Positions 53,519 to 63,411 are shown, counted from the stretch's first letter. The stretch is DNA of 64,000 nucleotides from Phascolarctobacterium sp. (GCA_030540395.1 JAUNWI010000004.1:1-64000); one strand, 5' to 3'. Notes: generated from the sequence alone by a model not told the origin. Numbers and translations are program-made.

Positions 53519-54442
53519 ATGTTAGATTTGGCAAAAAAATGCCGTGTGGCAGTGGTGCAAATGGCACCGGTAATGTTTGATAAGGATGCTACGCTACAAA
53601 AATGTGTGGATTTAATTAAGAAAGCAGGCAGGGAGAAGGCGGACCTCATCGTGCTGCCGGAGCTGATTATTCCCTGCTATCCCTTTGGCATGACCTTTGG
53701 CTTCACTGTGGGCAGCCGCAAGGAGCCGGGTCGCGAGGACTGGAAGCGCTATTACGATGGCAGCATTGTTGTTCCTGGCAAGGAAACAGAGGTGCTGGGT
53801 AAGGCGGCCAAAAAGGCTAAGGCTTATGTAAGCATTGGCGTGTCCGAGCGGGATGCGGTGACGGGGACGCTGTACAATAGCAACATTATTTTTGCTCCCG
53901 ATGGCAGCATTGCGGCCTTGCATCGCAAGCTAAAGCCCACCGGCGCGGAGCGCTTTGTGTGGGGTGATGCGGATAGGGCTTGTTTCCCGGTAGTAGAAAG
54001 CCCCTGGGGACCCATCGGCAATTTGATTTGCTGGGAAAGCTACATGCCCTTGGCACGTGTAGCACTGTACGAAAAGGGTGTGACACTGCTTATTTCCTGC
54101 AACACCAACGATAATCCTGAATGGCAGGCCACCATCCAGCACATCGCCCTCGAGGGTCGCTGCTACTACATCAACTGTGACCAATTCTTCACTCGCGACA
54201 TGTATCCCGCCGATTTAAACGGCAAGGACGAGGTTGCCAAGCTGCCGGATATCGTGTGTCGCGGTGGCAGCTGCGTTATCGACCCCTTCGGCCATTATGT
54301 GACCGAGCCCGTGTGGGACAAGGAAACCATCATCTATGCAGATTTGGATATGGACAAGGTTCCTGCCAGTCGCATGGAGTTTGATGCCTGCGGACATTAT
54401 TCTCGCCCCGACGTGCTACAGCTCAACGTAGTGGATAAATAA
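53519..54442 (+). CDS. Nitrilase-family carbon-nitrogen hydrolase
   Basis: A 307-residue member of the nitrilase superfamily, cytosolic. The catalytic triad is visible: Glu in 'VLPELIIPCYPFG', Lys in 'HRKLKPTGAERFVWG' and Cys in 'NLICWESYMPL'. The 'KLKPTGAERFVWG' pattern and CWE put it nearest the true nitrilase/cyanide hydratase branch, so it may turn a nitrile into an acid; the substrate is not known. I prefer ATG 53519, six bases after AGGAGG; ATG 53516 is possible, and ATG 53504 lies upstream of that site. It stands before a terminator. Confidence 0.82.
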   Translation: MLDLAKKCRVAVVQMAPVMFDKDATLQKCVDLIKKAGREKADLIVLPELIIPCYPFGMTFGFTVGSRKEPGREDWKRYYDGSIVVPGKETEVLGKAAKKAKAYVSIGVSERDAVTGTLYNSNIIFAPDGSIAALHRKLKPTGAERFVWGDADRACFPVVESPWGPIGNLICWESYMPLARVALYEKGVTLLISCNTNDNPEWQATIQHIALEGRCYYINCDQFFTRDMYPADLNGKDEVAKLPDIVCRGGSCVIDPFGHYVTEPVWDKETIIYADLDMDKVPASRMEFDACGHYSRPDVLQLNVVDK

Positions 54443-54455
54443 CTGCATAAACACG

Positions 54456-54488
54456 AAATGACATCGCTCTAAGCGGTGTCATTTTTTT
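54456..54488 (+). terminator. Terminator of the nitrilase-family gene
   Basis: AAATGACATCGCT-CTAA-GCGGTGTCATTT stem with a T run. Confidence 0.9.
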
Positions 54489-54516
54489 GCCCAAAAGCAG
54501 CAGAGTATGATATAAT
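54487..54516 (+). promoter_or_regulatory. Promoter of the ABC transporter gene
   Basis: TTGCCC (54487-54492), 18 bases and TATAAT (54511-54516), with a TG one base before the -10 (extended -10). Confidence 0.6.
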
Positions 54517-54547
54517 ATACTGATAAAAAATTGTTGACGAGGTATTT

Positions 54548-56260
54548 ATGCTGCGAAGATTTCTACGCTTTTACATTCCTTATAAAAAGGTGCTGACCCT
54601 GACGCTTTTAGGCGCAGTCATCACCTCCCTGATCGAATTATTCTTTCCCCTTTACATGCGCCACATTATGAATGAAATTTTGCCACAGGGGGATATACCT
54701 GTGCTGCTCAAGGCGGCAGCAGGCCTTTTGGCATTATATATCTTCAACTGCTTTATTAATTATCAGGTAATGTGCCATGGCCGCACTATCGGCGCTCTCA
54801 TCGAGCAGGATATGCGCCGGGCCCTGTTTCGCCATGTGCAGTCCATGAGCTTTCGCTTTTTTGACAACCAAAGAGTGGGCCAGCTGGTGAGCCGCATCGT
54901 TAGTGACGTGGGCGAAATCCGCGAGCTGATTTTTTTGGGCCCTAATTATCTCTTGGTTTGCATCATTTTTATGCTGGGCACAATCAGCATATTGTTTTAT
55001 ATCAATTGGCAGCTGGCAATTATCGTCAATATTCTTTTGCTGGCTAAGGCCTACGACAGCGTTACCACGAACCGCAAGCTGAAAAAGGCAGGCCGGGAGG
55101 CTCGCTCCCAGGTGGGCAATCTTAATGCGCAAACCACCGAAAGCCTGAACGCCGTGCGCCTGGTGCAGTCCTTTAACAACGAGGAGCTGGAGTGCAGTAA
55201 GCTGGATGCGGTGGCGGCCAAGCTTTTGGCGGCTCGCAAAAAATCTTTTGCCCTGTTGAGCCATTCCAACACCAGCCTGGTCTTTTTTTCCAATATTACC
55301 AATCTGACCATTATTGTGGCCGGTGGCGTGCTTATTACTCTGGGTAAAATGCAGATTAGCGATTTGATTGCCTTTTTGCTTTATGTATCCATCTTTGTGC
55401 GTCCCATTTTGCGCTTGAACGCTTTGGCAGAAACGTACCAAAAGGGTATCACCAGCTACCAACGCTTTGAACAGCTGCTTTTAACTGAACCGGAAATCGC
55501 CGACAGCGAGGATGCTGTGGATGCAGGCGTATTGAAGGGCGAAATTGTCTTTGAAAATGTCACATTTGCCTATGATGGCAAGGAGCCCGTTGTAGAAAAC
55601 TTTTCCTTAAAAATTGAGGCGGGCGAATCCTTGGCCTTTGTGGGCAGCACCGGCGTGGGCAAGAGCACTCTGTGTAATCTTGTGGCTCGCTTTTATGAGC
55701 TGCAGCAGGGGCGCATTACCATCGATGGCCGTGATATCAAGTCCATGACGCTATCCTCCCTGCGCCACAACATTGGCATCGTGCAGCAGGATATTTTTCT
55801 GTTTTCCGACAGCGTGACCAGCAATATTGCCTATGGCAGACCGGATGCCACCCAGGCAGAAGTTGAAGCTGCGGCCAAGCATGCTGAGGCGGACCGCTTT
55901 ATTGAGCGCTTGCCCCAAAAATATGACACGGCCTTGGGTGAGCGTGGCGTAAAATTGAGCGGCGGCCAAAAGCAGCGCATTGCTATTGCCAGGGTTTTCC
56001 TCAAAAATCCGCCCATTTTGATTTTGGACGAGGCCACCTCTTCCTTGGATAACGAAACTGAGAAGAACATTCAGGGCGCGTTAAACGAGCTGAGCCATAA
56101 CCGCACCACCTTGGTGGTAGCCCACAGGCTGGCCACCATTCGCCACGTGGACAGAATCATTGTTTTGAATCGCAGCGGCATTTTGGAGCAGGGCTCCCAT
56201 GAAGAGCTCATGGCCAAAAAGGGCGAGTATTACAAGCTTTACATGGCGCAAATGGAGTAG
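54548..56260 (+). CDS. ABC exporter, fused membrane and ATPase domains (MsbA/LmrA type)
   Basis: The 570-residue half-transporter works as a dimer. Six membrane segments span about residues 15-300. The ATPase domain follows: Walker A 'GSTGVGKST' (near 367), Q-loop 'IVQQDIFLFSDSV', signature 'LSGGQKQR', Walker B 'ILILDEATSSLD' and H-loop 'VAHRLATI'. The substrate (lipid, drug or peptide) cannot be told from sequence. GAGG is before ATG 54548. A foldback repeat separates it from trmK. Confidence 0.92.
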   Translation: MLRRFLRFYIPYKKVLTLTLLGAVITSLIELFFPLYMRHIMNEILPQGDIPVLLKAAAGLLALYIFNCFINYQVMCHGRTIGALIEQDMRRALFRHVQSMSFRFFDNQRVGQLVSRIVSDVGEIRELIFLGPNYLLVCIIFMLGTISILFYINWQLAIIVNILLLAKAYDSVTTNRKLKKAGREARSQVGNLNAQTTESLNAVRLVQSFNNEELECSKLDAVAAKLLAARKKSFALLSHSNTSLVFFSNITNLTIIVAGGVLITLGKMQISDLIAFLLYVSIFVRPILRLNALAETYQKGITSYQRFEQLLLTEPEIADSEDAVDAGVLKGEIVFENVTFAYDGKEPVVENFSLKIEAGESLAFVGSTGVGKSTLCNLVARFYELQQGRITIDGRDIKSMTLSSLRHNIGIVQQDIFLFSDSVTSNIAYGRPDATQAEVEAAAKHAEADRFIERLPQKYDTALGERGVKLSGGQKQRIAIARVFLKNPPILILDEATSSLDNETEKNIQGALNELSHNRTTLVVAHRLATIRHVDRIIVLNRSGILEQGSHEELMAKKGEYYKLYMAQME

Positions 56261-56266
56261 GGGGAG

Positions 56267-56402
56267 AATTCCTCAGTCCGCAATTTACTAGCGTAAATTG
56301 CTTAAGACAGCTCCCTTTAGAAAGGGAGCCTTTATGCTATACTATGCGAGAAGATAGCCTCCCTTTGCAAAGGGAGGGGGACCACGAAGTGGTGGAGGAA
56401 TT
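56267..56402 (+). repeat. Foldback repeat, copy 2, carrying the trmK Shine-Dalgarno
   Basis: 136 bp related to 14131-14254. The ends here are AATTCCTC and GAGGAATT, different from copy 1 yet still complementary. The inner hairpins are kept with changes (GCTCCCTTT/AAAGGGAGC, CCTCCCTTTG/CAAAGGGAGG), and the block CAGCTCCC and GGGGGACCACGAAGTGGTGG is shared. GTGGAGGA near its end is the Shine-Dalgarno of trmK. Confidence 0.85.
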
Positions 56403-56408
56403 TTTGAT

Positions 56409-57095
56409 ATGCATTTAGACGAAAGATTACAAGCAGTGGCGGCCTTGGTGCCGAAGGGCAGCCGCTTCGCCGATATAGGCACGGACCACGCCTACCTGCC
56501 GGTATGGCTGTGGGAAAAGGGCGTCATCTCCGCCGCGGTCGCCGGCGACATCGCCACGGGCCCGTGCCAGGCGGCACGGGCCACAGTGGCCATGTACGGC
56601 GCCGCCAAGGCCATCACGGTCCGCCAGGGCAGCGGCCTGGCGGTGCTTAGCCCCGGCGAAGCCGACTGCATCGCTATTTGTGGCATGGGCGGAAGCACTA
56701 TCATCAGCATTTTAGAGGCCGATATAGCCGTTGCGAAGGCGGCTCGGCGGCTGCTGCTCCAGCCCATGGCTGGAGCGGCCGCTTTGCGCCGCTGGCTCGT
56801 CCAACATGGCTGGCGCCTGGTGGACGAAGATTTGGTGGACGACCCGCCTCATTTTTACGAAATCATCTGTGCGGAGCCAGGGGCGGAGCAAGAGCATGCT
56901 GAAGTGGAGTATTTAGTAGGCCCCAGTCTGCTAAAAGCAGGGCATCCGCTTTTAGCAAAGCAAATCGGTCGTCACATCAAAAGCTTACGGGAATTATTAA
57001 GTAATATGGAGCGCAGCGAGCGTGCCAGGGCAAGCGAAAAATACAAGGAAACACAGGCGCTTTTGCGTGAGTTGGAGGTGTTAGCTCATGACTAA
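56409..57095 (+). CDS. trmK: tRNA (adenine(22)-N(1))-methyltransferase
   Basis: The 228-residue SAM-dependent methyltransferase (formerly DUF633) modifies A22 in tRNAs. 'LDERLQAVAALVPKGSRFADIGTDHAYLPVWL' at the N-terminus is diagnostic; 'AICGMGGSTIISILE' and 'QPMAGAAALRRWLVQHGW' follow; the C-terminal coiled coil begins near residue 175. The stretch 56440-56860 is clearly more GC-rich than its neighbours. It overlaps the next gene by eight bases, the usual trmK-nif3 pairing. Confidence 0.93.
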   Translation: MHLDERLQAVAALVPKGSRFADIGTDHAYLPVWLWEKGVISAAVAGDIATGPCQAARATVAMYGAAKAITVRQGSGLAVLSPGEADCIAICGMGGSTIISILEADIAVAKAARRLLLQPMAGAAALRRWLVQHGWRLVDEDLVDDPPHFYEIICAEPGAEQEHAEVEYLVGPSLLKAGHPLLAKQIGRHIKSLRELLSNMERSERARASEKYKETQALLRELEVLAHD

Positions 57096-57876
57096 ATCAG
57101 TGACTGTAAATGATATTGTGCTTTTATTGCAGGAAATAGCGCCGCCCCAGCTGGCGGAGGAATGGGACAATGTGGGCCTCATGCTGGGCCGTGGAAATAA
57201 GCCGGTGCATAAAATTATGCTGGCCCTGGATATGACAGCCGAAACCGTGGCCCAGGCCATTGAATACAAGGCCGATATGCTGGTGACCCATCATCCGGCA
57301 ATTTTTAAACGCATTCCCTGCCTAACTGATGGCAACTGGCAGCAGGAGCTGCTTTTGCAGCTGGCGGAGCACGGCATTGCCGTCTACAGCGCTCATACCA
57401 ATTTGGATGCTGTGGCTGGTGGCGTTAATGATTGTTTAGCTCGTCATTTAGGCCTAGAGGATGTGGATGTACTGGAAAATACGGAGGGTCTTGTACGTGT
57501 GGGCAAGCTGGCCAAGGCTTGCAGCCTGCAGGACTTTGCCCAGCATATCAAGCAGGTGCTCCATGCAGATTACGTGGTAATCGGGGACGCCAAGCGCATG
57601 GTGCAGTGTGTGGGACTGTGCGGGGGCGCAGGCAGCGATTTTATCGATGCTGCGCTTGCGAGCAACGTGGACACCTTTGTTACGGGTGACGTGAAATATC
57701 ACGATGCTCAAAGGGCTGTTTTTAGCGGCATGAATATTATCGATGCCGGTCATCAATGCACCGAATGGACCGTTTTGGATGATTTGGCGGACAGATTGTC
57801 CCTGCGCTTTACGGATAAAAATTGGAACATTATTTTAAAGGTAGCCAAGGAGTCTTTGCTTTTACAGCATGTGTAA
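57088..57876 (+). CDS. Nif3-like dinuclear metal centre protein (YqfO family)
   Basis: The 262-residue protein forms a hexameric ring with a two-metal site. Metal ligands are in 'LVTHHPAIFKRI' (about 64-75), 'YSAHTNLDAVAGGVND', and the C-terminal 'DAGHQCTEW'. It is annotated in some genomes as GTP cyclohydrolase 1 type 2, but its biological reaction is not settled. It is the short form without the inserted PII-like domain (B. subtilis YqfO is longer). Translationally coupled to trmK. Confidence 0.92.
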   Translation: MTKSVTVNDIVLLLQEIAPPQLAEEWDNVGLMLGRGNKPVHKIMLALDMTAETVAQAIEYKADMLVTHHPAIFKRIPCLTDGNWQQELLLQLAEHGIAVYSAHTNLDAVAGGVNDCLARHLGLEDVDVLENTEGLVRVGKLAKACSLQDFAQHIKQVLHADYVVIGDAKRMVQCVGLCGGAGSDFIDAALASNVDTFVTGDVKYHDAQRAVFSGMNIIDAGHQCTEWTVLDDLADRLSLRFTDKNWNIILKVAKESLLLQHV

Positions 57877-57931
57877 GCTCTGGGAATGCCTGTATTTTTG
57901 ATAGATTATAGCTAGATTAGAAGGTGAAAAT

Positions 57932-58858
57932 ATGCTTAATGATTTGAAGGCTGGTCAAAAAATGTGCCAAGCAGCCTTGGTGCGTGTGCAAAAGGTGGGC
58001 ACCTCCTCCAATGGCGGCGTGTTCGCCCGCGGTATGCTGGAGGACAACGGCGGTCACTTGGCCTTTATTTGCTTTGATGCGGCGCTGGTAGAAAAAATGC
58101 GCAATTTAGAGGGTCCCACGGCCTACATGGTGGGCGGCGATGTGGATATCAACAAATTCGCCAACGATATGTCCCTGCAGCTCATTATCAAGCGTTTGGA
58201 AGAGCTGGTGCCCGGTGACGACATCAGCAATCTGGTACCCCATGGTGATTTTGATGTGGAGGCTTACAAAAATAAGCTAGCCAATTATATTAAGGCTGTG
58301 CGCACGCCTACCCTGCGCAAGCTGTTGGAAACAATTTTTAGCGGCAATACTTATGATGCCTTTGTGCATAATCCGGCGGGGATGAAGCTGCACCACGCCT
58401 ATATCGGCGGCCTTTTGCAGCATTCCATCGATGTGACAGAGCTGGCTGTGGCTATGGCGGACCGCATCGAGGATGTGGACAAGGATTTGATTATTGCCGG
58501 CGCGCTTTTGCATGACATTGGCAAAATCAAGGAAATTTCTTCCGAGATTGGCTTTCCCTATACCAACGCTGGTCGCTTTATGGGGCACATTGCTATGACG
58601 AGCCTGATGGTGCAGGAGGCTGCCTTGAAGCTGAATATTCCTGCTCAACGCCTTGAGCAGCTGCAGCACATTATTTTGAGTCATCATGGTGAAAACGAAA
58701 AGGGCTCTCCGGTGGCCTGCGCTACACGCGAAGCCTTTTTGGTGCATTATGCGGATGAAATCAATGCTGTGATGAATCAGTTTGAGCAGCGTGAGGGCAA
58801 GGGGGCATGGGAGTATAATCGCATGCTTGGCCGCAATATATTGGTGGAAAAACTGTAA
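57932..58858 (+). CDS. yhaM: 3'-5' exoribonuclease YhaM-like (OB fold + HD domain)
   Basis: The 308-residue protein has an N-terminal OB-fold nucleic-acid domain (1-100; 'ALVRVQKVGTSSNGGVFARGMLEDNGG') and a C-terminal HD domain with 'HHAYIGGLLQHSIDVTELA' and 'GALLHDIGKIKE' as metal-binding residues, then 'HIILSHHGE'. YhaM trims RNA from the 3' end with Mn2+. Family length (about 314) agrees. It follows nif3 by 55 bases with its own Shine-Dalgarno (AAGGTGA) and ends at a terminator. Confidence 0.9.
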   Translation: MLNDLKAGQKMCQAALVRVQKVGTSSNGGVFARGMLEDNGGHLAFICFDAALVEKMRNLEGPTAYMVGGDVDINKFANDMSLQLIIKRLEELVPGDDISNLVPHGDFDVEAYKNKLANYIKAVRTPTLRKLLETIFSGNTYDAFVHNPAGMKLHHAYIGGLLQHSIDVTELAVAMADRIEDVDKDLIIAGALLHDIGKIKEISSEIGFPYTNAGRFMGHIAMTSLMVQEAALKLNIPAQRLEQLQHIILSHHGENEKGSPVACATREAFLVHYADEINAVMNQFEQREGKGAWEYNRMLGRNILVEKL

Positions 58859-58883
58859 TCATAGTATGTTCAAACAATGCAAA

Positions 58884-58925
58884 TACGGCTGCTACCGAAG
58901 TGTCGCGTAGCAGCCGTAAATTTTT
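58884..58925 (+). terminator. Terminator of trmK-nif3-yhaM
   Basis: A perfect 12-bp stem, TACGGCTGCTAC / GTAGCAGCCGTA, followed by a T-rich tail. Confidence 0.92.
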
Positions 58926-59022
58926 GTGATTAAGTTTTATCATTCGTAATATGGCAACATCCTGCTCGGAAGAAATCTCGCTGGCTGTTGACATGTAGCT
59001 CATTTTAGTGAGTGTATCTATC

Positions 59023-59208
59023 ATTTGTAATATGGCACATCCAGCTCGCGGTGATTTTCTTAACGCAAATTTCGTGGGGTTCAATTGGCCTCTGCGGGGT
59101 ACTATTTGTTTCGAAGAACAATATACTTTTTTCGAACCCTTGAGGCCATTGTACCAGCCACTCATTTGCTAAAAATCACAGCTCACTGGCTGTTGCCATA
59201 TTACAAAT
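59023..59208. repeat. Foldback element between yhaM and the aminotransferase gene
   Basis: The ends ATTTGTAATATGGCA and TGCCATATTACAAAT are exact complements, and complementarity goes on inward with gaps (GTGATTTT/AAAATCAC, CAAT-GGCCTC/GAGGCCATTG, TTCGAAGAAC/GTTC..CGAA). Most of the 186 bp can fold into one hairpin. A partial direct copy of the left end (GTAATATGGCAACATCC) lies at 58946. No gene is present in the rest of this 366-base gap. Confidence 0.65.
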
Positions 59209-59224
59209 TAAATTTTTTATCCTT

Positions 59225-60415
59225 TTATTTTCTGCCAGGATATGCCTTCAGTGCCTCGCCCAGAATGTAGATAGCGCGCTCAAGGTCTTCGCTCTTCAAA
59301 ACGTAAGCCAGACGGGCTTCGTTCACGCCGGCACCGGGAGTGTTGTAGAAGCCATTGCCGGGAGCGAACATCACGGTTTCGCCATCAATGGCAAAGTTTT
59401 CCAAGGTCCAAATAGCAAATTTTTCAGCATCGTCAACGGGCAGGCTAACCATGATATAGAAGGCACCCTTGGGGTCGGAGGCCTTTACGCCCTCTAATTT
59501 AGCCAGTGCAGCCACGATGGTGTCACGACGCTTTTTGTATTCCTTGTTAACAGCCTCCAGATAGGAAACAGGAGTGGTGTACAGGGCAGCTGCGCCAACC
59601 TGCTCCAAAATGGGGGAGCACAGACGAGCTTGACAGCATTTAATAATTTGCTTGCTCAGCTCCTTGTTCTTGCTGATGATGCAGCCAATGCGAGCGCCGC
59701 AAGCGCTGTAGCGTTTGGAAACGGAGTCGATGATGATCAGGTTGTCGTCCAGCTCGGGCATGGTGCCGAAGGAACGATACGCACCATCATAAACAAATTC
59801 ACGATAAACCTCGTCCGCAATGAGGGCCAAATCATATTTCTTCACAATGCGGGCAATCATGTCCTGCTCTTCCGCAGTGTAAACCACGCCAGTAGGGTTG
59901 CCGGGGTTGGTGAGCAAAATAGCCTTGGTTTTCGGTGTGATGTGCTTTTCGATTTCCTCTTGGCTGGGCAGATGGTAGCCATTGTCCACGCTGGTGGGAA
60001 CGGCGTTGATTTTTGCACCAAATTCCTTGCAGAAGGTGGTGTAGTTAGCATAGAAGGGCTCAAAAACCATGATTTCGTCATCAGCATCGCACAGAGCCAT
60101 CACAGCCATGATCAGGGCCTCGCTGCCGCCGTTGGTAACGAAAATATCTTCAATGGCATAATCCATGCCTTTTTCAGCATAATATTTTTGAATAGCCTTT
60201 AAAAGGAACATTTCGCCCTTGGAATTGCTGTAGGCGATAACGGGGGCTTGGTATTCACGAATGCTGTTCATAAATTGGTTCGGGGTTTTGATGTCTGGTT
60301 GACCAATGTTCAAATGGTACACCTTTTTGCCGGCAGCTTTAGCAGCATCAGCATAGGGGCTCAGCTTTCTAATGGGAGAAGAGGTTAAAGCTTGTACACG
60401 TGCAGAAAGTTTCAT
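59225..60415 (-). CDS. PLP-dependent aminotransferase, class I/II (aspartate aminotransferase-like)
   Basis: The 396-residue fold-type I enzyme. 'YHLNIGQPDIKTP' is the N-terminal substrate region, 'VTNGGSEALIMAV' binds the cofactor phosphate, 'LTNPGNPTG' and 'ALIADEVYREFVYDG' follow, and the Schiff-base Lys is in 'DSVSKRYSACGARIG'. The C-terminal 'EARLAYV' holds the carboxylate-binding Arg. Aspartate/aromatic/alanine specificity cannot be separated by eye. An extended -10 (TGTTATAAT, minus strand, 60494-60486) and a 14-bp perfect palindrome (60458-60471) just downstream suggest a repressor site. GGAGCAAT precedes the ATG. Confidence 0.88.
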   Translation of the reverse strand: MKLSARVQALTSSPIRKLSPYADAAKAAGKKVYHLNIGQPDIKTPNQFMNSIREYQAPVIAYSNSKGEMFLLKAIQKYYAEKGMDYAIEDIFVTNGGSEALIMAVMALCDADDEIMVFEPFYANYTTFCKEFGAKINAVPTSVDNGYHLPSQEEIEKHITPKTKAILLTNPGNPTGVVYTAEEQDMIARIVKKYDLALIADEVYREFVYDGAYRSFGTMPELDDNLIIIDSVSKRYSACGARIGCIISKNKELSKQIIKCCQARLCSPILEQVGAAALYTTPVSYLEAVNKEYKKRRDTIVAALAKLEGVKASDPKGAFYIMVSLPVDDAEKFAIWTLENFAIDGETVMFAPGNGFYNTPGAGVNEARLAYVLKSEDLERAIYILGEALKAYPGRK

Positions 60416-60749
60416 ATAATATTGCTCCTTTAAAAATTAATAACTCAAATTGAGGTGGTGGCCTAGGCCACAAGCTTACCTGTCTATTATAACATATGCT
60501 AAAGAGCTGTGGTAGTGCAAAATCAATTTATACTGTATACATTTGCGAGGTGATTAGCTACAATTGTCGCTCTTTTGTGTAAATAAAAGGGTCTCCTGGA
60601 GGGATTACCCATGGATATGGTTTGACTTTTATTATGCATCGTTATATAATAATACAGATAATGCACTGTAACAATACTGCGTGAGGCAGTACTCATCATA
60701 GCTTTACGGCATTACTGGAAGCAGACAAATTGATGTTGGAGGTATTCAC
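60416..60749. other. Divergent control region between the aminotransferase gene and leuS
   Basis: A 334-base gap with no gene. It holds the aminotransferase promoter and the palindrome GTGGCCTAGGCCAC (60458-60471) on one side, and the leuS promoter on the other. A small hairpin ACTGC-GTGAG-GCAGT lies in the leuS leader (about 60677). No T-box sequence is seen for leuS. Confidence 0.55.
60622..60650 (+). promoter_or_regulatory. leuS promoter
   Basis: TTGACT (60622-60627), a 17-base spacer and TATAAT (60645-60650). Confidence 0.8.
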
Positions 60750-63239
60750 ATGCTGCAAGAAAAGTATGCTCCCCATGAGATTGAGGCTAAATGGCAAAAA
60801 TACTGGGAAGAGCACAAAACCTTTAAGGTAGAAATCGACAAAAACAAACCTAAATCCTATGTGCTGGAAATGTTCCCTTATCCTTCCGGCAATCTGCATA
60901 TGGGCCATGTACGCAACTACTCCATTGGTGACGTAGTGGCTCGTTTCCGCACCATGAAGGGCTTCAATGTACTGCACCCCATGGGCTGGGACTCCTTTGG
61001 TATGCCCGCTGAAAACGCTGCTATTAAGCATGGCATTCCCCCGAAAAAATGGACCTTGGAAAACATCGCTAATATGACCCGCCAACAAAAGGCTTTGGGC
61101 CTGTCCTATGATTGGGACCGCGAGGTTGCTACCTGCAAGGAAGATTATTATAAATGGACCCAATGGTTCTTTGAGCTGTTCTACAAGCGTGGTCTGGCTG
61201 TGAAGAAAAAATCCGCTGTAAACTGGTGCGACACCTGTAACACCGTTTTGGCTAACGAACAGGTTATCGACGGCAAATGCTGGCGCTGCGACCACGATGT
61301 AGTAAAGAAGGATTTAAGCCAATGGTTCTTCAAAATCACTGATTATGCTGATGAACTGTTGAAGGATTTGGACCTGTTGGAAGGCTGGCCGGAGCGCGTA
61401 AAAACCATGCAACGCAACTGGATTGGCCGCAGCGAGGGCTTGGAATTCACCTTTGAAATCCCCGCTTTGAACGACAAGGTTGCTGTGTACACCACTCGCC
61501 CGGATACTGCTTATGGTGTAACCTTTATGGCATTGGCTGCTGAGCATCCTTTGATCGAAAAGATTTGCGAAAACAATCCCAAGGCTGAAGAAATCAAAGC
61601 CTTCTGCGAGCGTGTACGCAACCAAAGCGACATCGAGCGTACCTCCAGCGAAAGCGAAAAAGAGGGTATTTACACTGGCGTGGACTGCGTAAACCCCTAC
61701 ACCGGCCGCAAGGTAGAAATTTGGGTAACCAACTACGTGCTGTACGATTATGGTACTGGCGCTGTTATGGGCGTACCCACCGGCGACCAACGCGACTGGA
61801 TGTTTGCTGATAAATATGGCATTGACAAGATCGTTACCATTTGCCCCATTGGCAAAGAGCTGAAGCTGGAAGAAATGACCTGTGCCTACGAGGAAAAGGA
61901 AGGCATGCTGGTTAACTCCGGCGAATTCACCGGCATGGAAATGCATGCTGCTATGGCTGCTATCATGGACAAGGCTGAGGCTGAAGGCTTCGGCAAACGC
62001 CGTGTGAACTACCGTCTGCGCGACTGGCTGATCAGCCGTCAGCGTTATTGGGGCGCTCCCATTCCCATCATTTATTGCCCGCACTGCGGCGAGGTTTTGG
62101 TGCCGGAGGAAGAGCTGCCGGTACGCCTGCCGGAGGATGTAAGCTTCACTGCCGGTGCAAAATCTCCCTTGGCAACCAGCGAAAACTTCGTACACTGCAA
62201 GTGCCCGAAATGCGGCGCTGATGCTACCCGCGAAACCGATACCATGGACACCTTCCTGTGCTCCTCCTGGTACTATCTGCGTTATACCGACCCGAAGAAT
62301 GCTGAAAAAGCCTTCGACAAGGATGCCAACATGTATTGGGGTCCTGTTGACCAATATATCGGCGGCATTGAGCATGCTATTTTGCACCTTTTGTATTCCC
62401 GCTTCTTCCTGAAGGTGCTGCGTGACGCAGGCTTGGTTGATTACGACGAGCCCTTCAGCAATCTGCTGACCCAAGGCATGGTTATTAAGGATGGCGCCAA
62501 GATGTCCAAATCCTTGGGCAACGTTGTATCTCCGGAAGAAATTTTGGAAAAATACGGCGCTGATACCGCACGCCTGTTCATCCTCTTTGCTGCTCCCCCT
62601 GAAAGAGAGCTGGAATGGAGCGACCAGGGTGTGGAAGGTTCCTTCCGCTTCCTGAACCGTATTTGGCGCATTGTGGCTAACTTTATGCCCCAGCTGGAGC
62701 AAAAGGTTACCAGCTATGATGCTGCAAGCCTGACCGAAGCAGATAAAGAGCTGCGCCGCATTCTGCACAGCAGCATTAAGAAGGTTACCAGCGATATCGA
62801 AACTCGCTTCAACTTCAACACTGCTATCTCCACCATGATGGAGCTGGTTAACGCTCTGTATGCTTATAAAGACGCTAAGCAGGAGCCCAATGCAGGCCTT
62901 GTTTACGAAGCTATCGTGGATTTGATCAAGATGCTGAGCCCCTTCGTGCCCCATATCACCGAAGAGCTGTGGCGTGGTGCTATTGACGAAAATACCAGCG
63001 TACACGAACAAGCTTGGCCTGAATATAGCGAAGAAGCTATGAAGGTTGACAATGTGGAAATCGTTCTTCAAGTTAACGGCAAGGTACGCGGTCGCTTGAC
63101 TGTTCCCGCTGCTGCTACCAAGGAAGAGCTGGAGCAAATCGCTTTGGCTGATGCCAATGTACAGGCTCATATCGGCGGCGCTACCGTGCGCAAGGTGATT
63201 TGCGTACCGGGTCGCCTGGTAAACATTGTAGCAAAATAA
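60750..63239 (+). CDS. leuS: Leucine--tRNA ligase
   Basis: The 829-residue class I synthetase. The HIGH motif is '[14 protein letters not shown]' (near residue 46), the editing domain shows '[16 protein letters not shown]' and '[16 protein letters not shown]', the zinc-like insert has '[15 protein letters not shown]' and '[18 protein letters not shown]', and KMSKS is '[10 protein letters not shown]'. '[11 protein letters not shown]' is also family-specific. Length is usual. TTGGAGG lies before ATG 60750. High use of preferred codons fits a strongly expressed gene. Confidence 0.97.
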   Translation: MLQEKYAPHEIEAKWQKYWEEHKTFKVEIDKNKPKSYVLEMFPYPSGNLHMGHVRNYSIGDVVARFRTMKGFNVLHPMGWDSFGMPAENAAIKHGIPPKKWTLENIANMTRQQKALGLSYDWDREVATCKEDYYKWTQWFFELFYKRGLAVKKKSAVNWCDTCNTVLANEQVIDGKCWRCDHDVVKKDLSQWFFKITDYADELLKDLDLLEGWPERVKTMQRNWIGRSEGLEFTFEIPALNDKVAVYTTRPDTAYGVTFMALAAEHPLIEKICENNPKAEEIKAFCERVRNQSDIERTSSESEKEGIYTGVDCVNPYTGRKVEIWVTNYVLYDYGTGAVMGVPTGDQRDWMFADKYGIDKIVTICPIGKELKLEEMTCAYEEKEGMLVNSGEFTGMEMHAAMAAIMDKAEAEGFGKRRVNYRLRDWLISRQRYWGAPIPIIYCPHCGEVLVPEEELPVRLPEDVSFTAGAKSPLATSENFVHCKCPKCGADATRETDTMDTFLCSSWYYLRYTDPKNAEKAFDKDANMYWGPVDQYIGGIEHAILHLLYSRFFLKVLRDAGLVDYDEPFSNLLTQGMVIKDGAKMSKSLGNVVSPEEILEKYGADTARLFILFAAPPERELEWSDQGVEGSFRFLNRIWRIVANFMPQLEQKVTSYDAASLTEADKELRRILHSSIKKVTSDIETRFNFNTAISTMMELVNALYAYKDAKQEPNAGLVYEAIVDLIKMLSPFVPHITEELWRGAIDENTSVHEQAWPEYSEEAMKVDNVEIVLQVNGKVRGRLTVPAAATKEELEQIALADANVQAHIGGATVRKVICVPGRLVNIVAK

Positions 63240-63241
63240 GC

Positions 63242-63270
63242 AAGGGCTGGCTTAAGCCATCCCTTTCCTT
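63242..63270 (+). terminator. Weak hairpin after leuS
   Basis: AAGGG-CTGGCTTAAGCCAT-CCCTT stem with an imperfect pyrimidine tail. A stronger terminator follows at 63330. Confidence 0.5.
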
Positions 63271-63329
63271 TGACAATTGCATGAGGAGTGCTTTTAGGCT
63301 AACCGCTCGACGGCTTGGCTAAGAAATTA

Positions 63330-63373
63330 AGAGTCTCTGAAAATGACTGATGTTGTTTTCGGAGGCTCTTTTT
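63330..63373 (+). terminator. Terminator between leuS and comEA
   Basis: AGAGTCTCTGAAAA pairs with TTTTCGGAGGCTCT and is followed by a T run. Confidence 0.88.
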
Positions 63374-63411
63374 GTTTGGAGGACAATTTAGGATAGAAAG
63401 GAGGTTGAGCC

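Noticed and set aside
60651..60749. T-box leader for leuS
   Set aside because: No GGGTGGNACCGCG-type sequence and the leader is only about 90 nt.
61314..63170. Long open frame (618 codons) on the minus strand opposite leuS
   Set aside because: Antisense shadow caused by the strong codon bias of leuS. No domain, no promoter.
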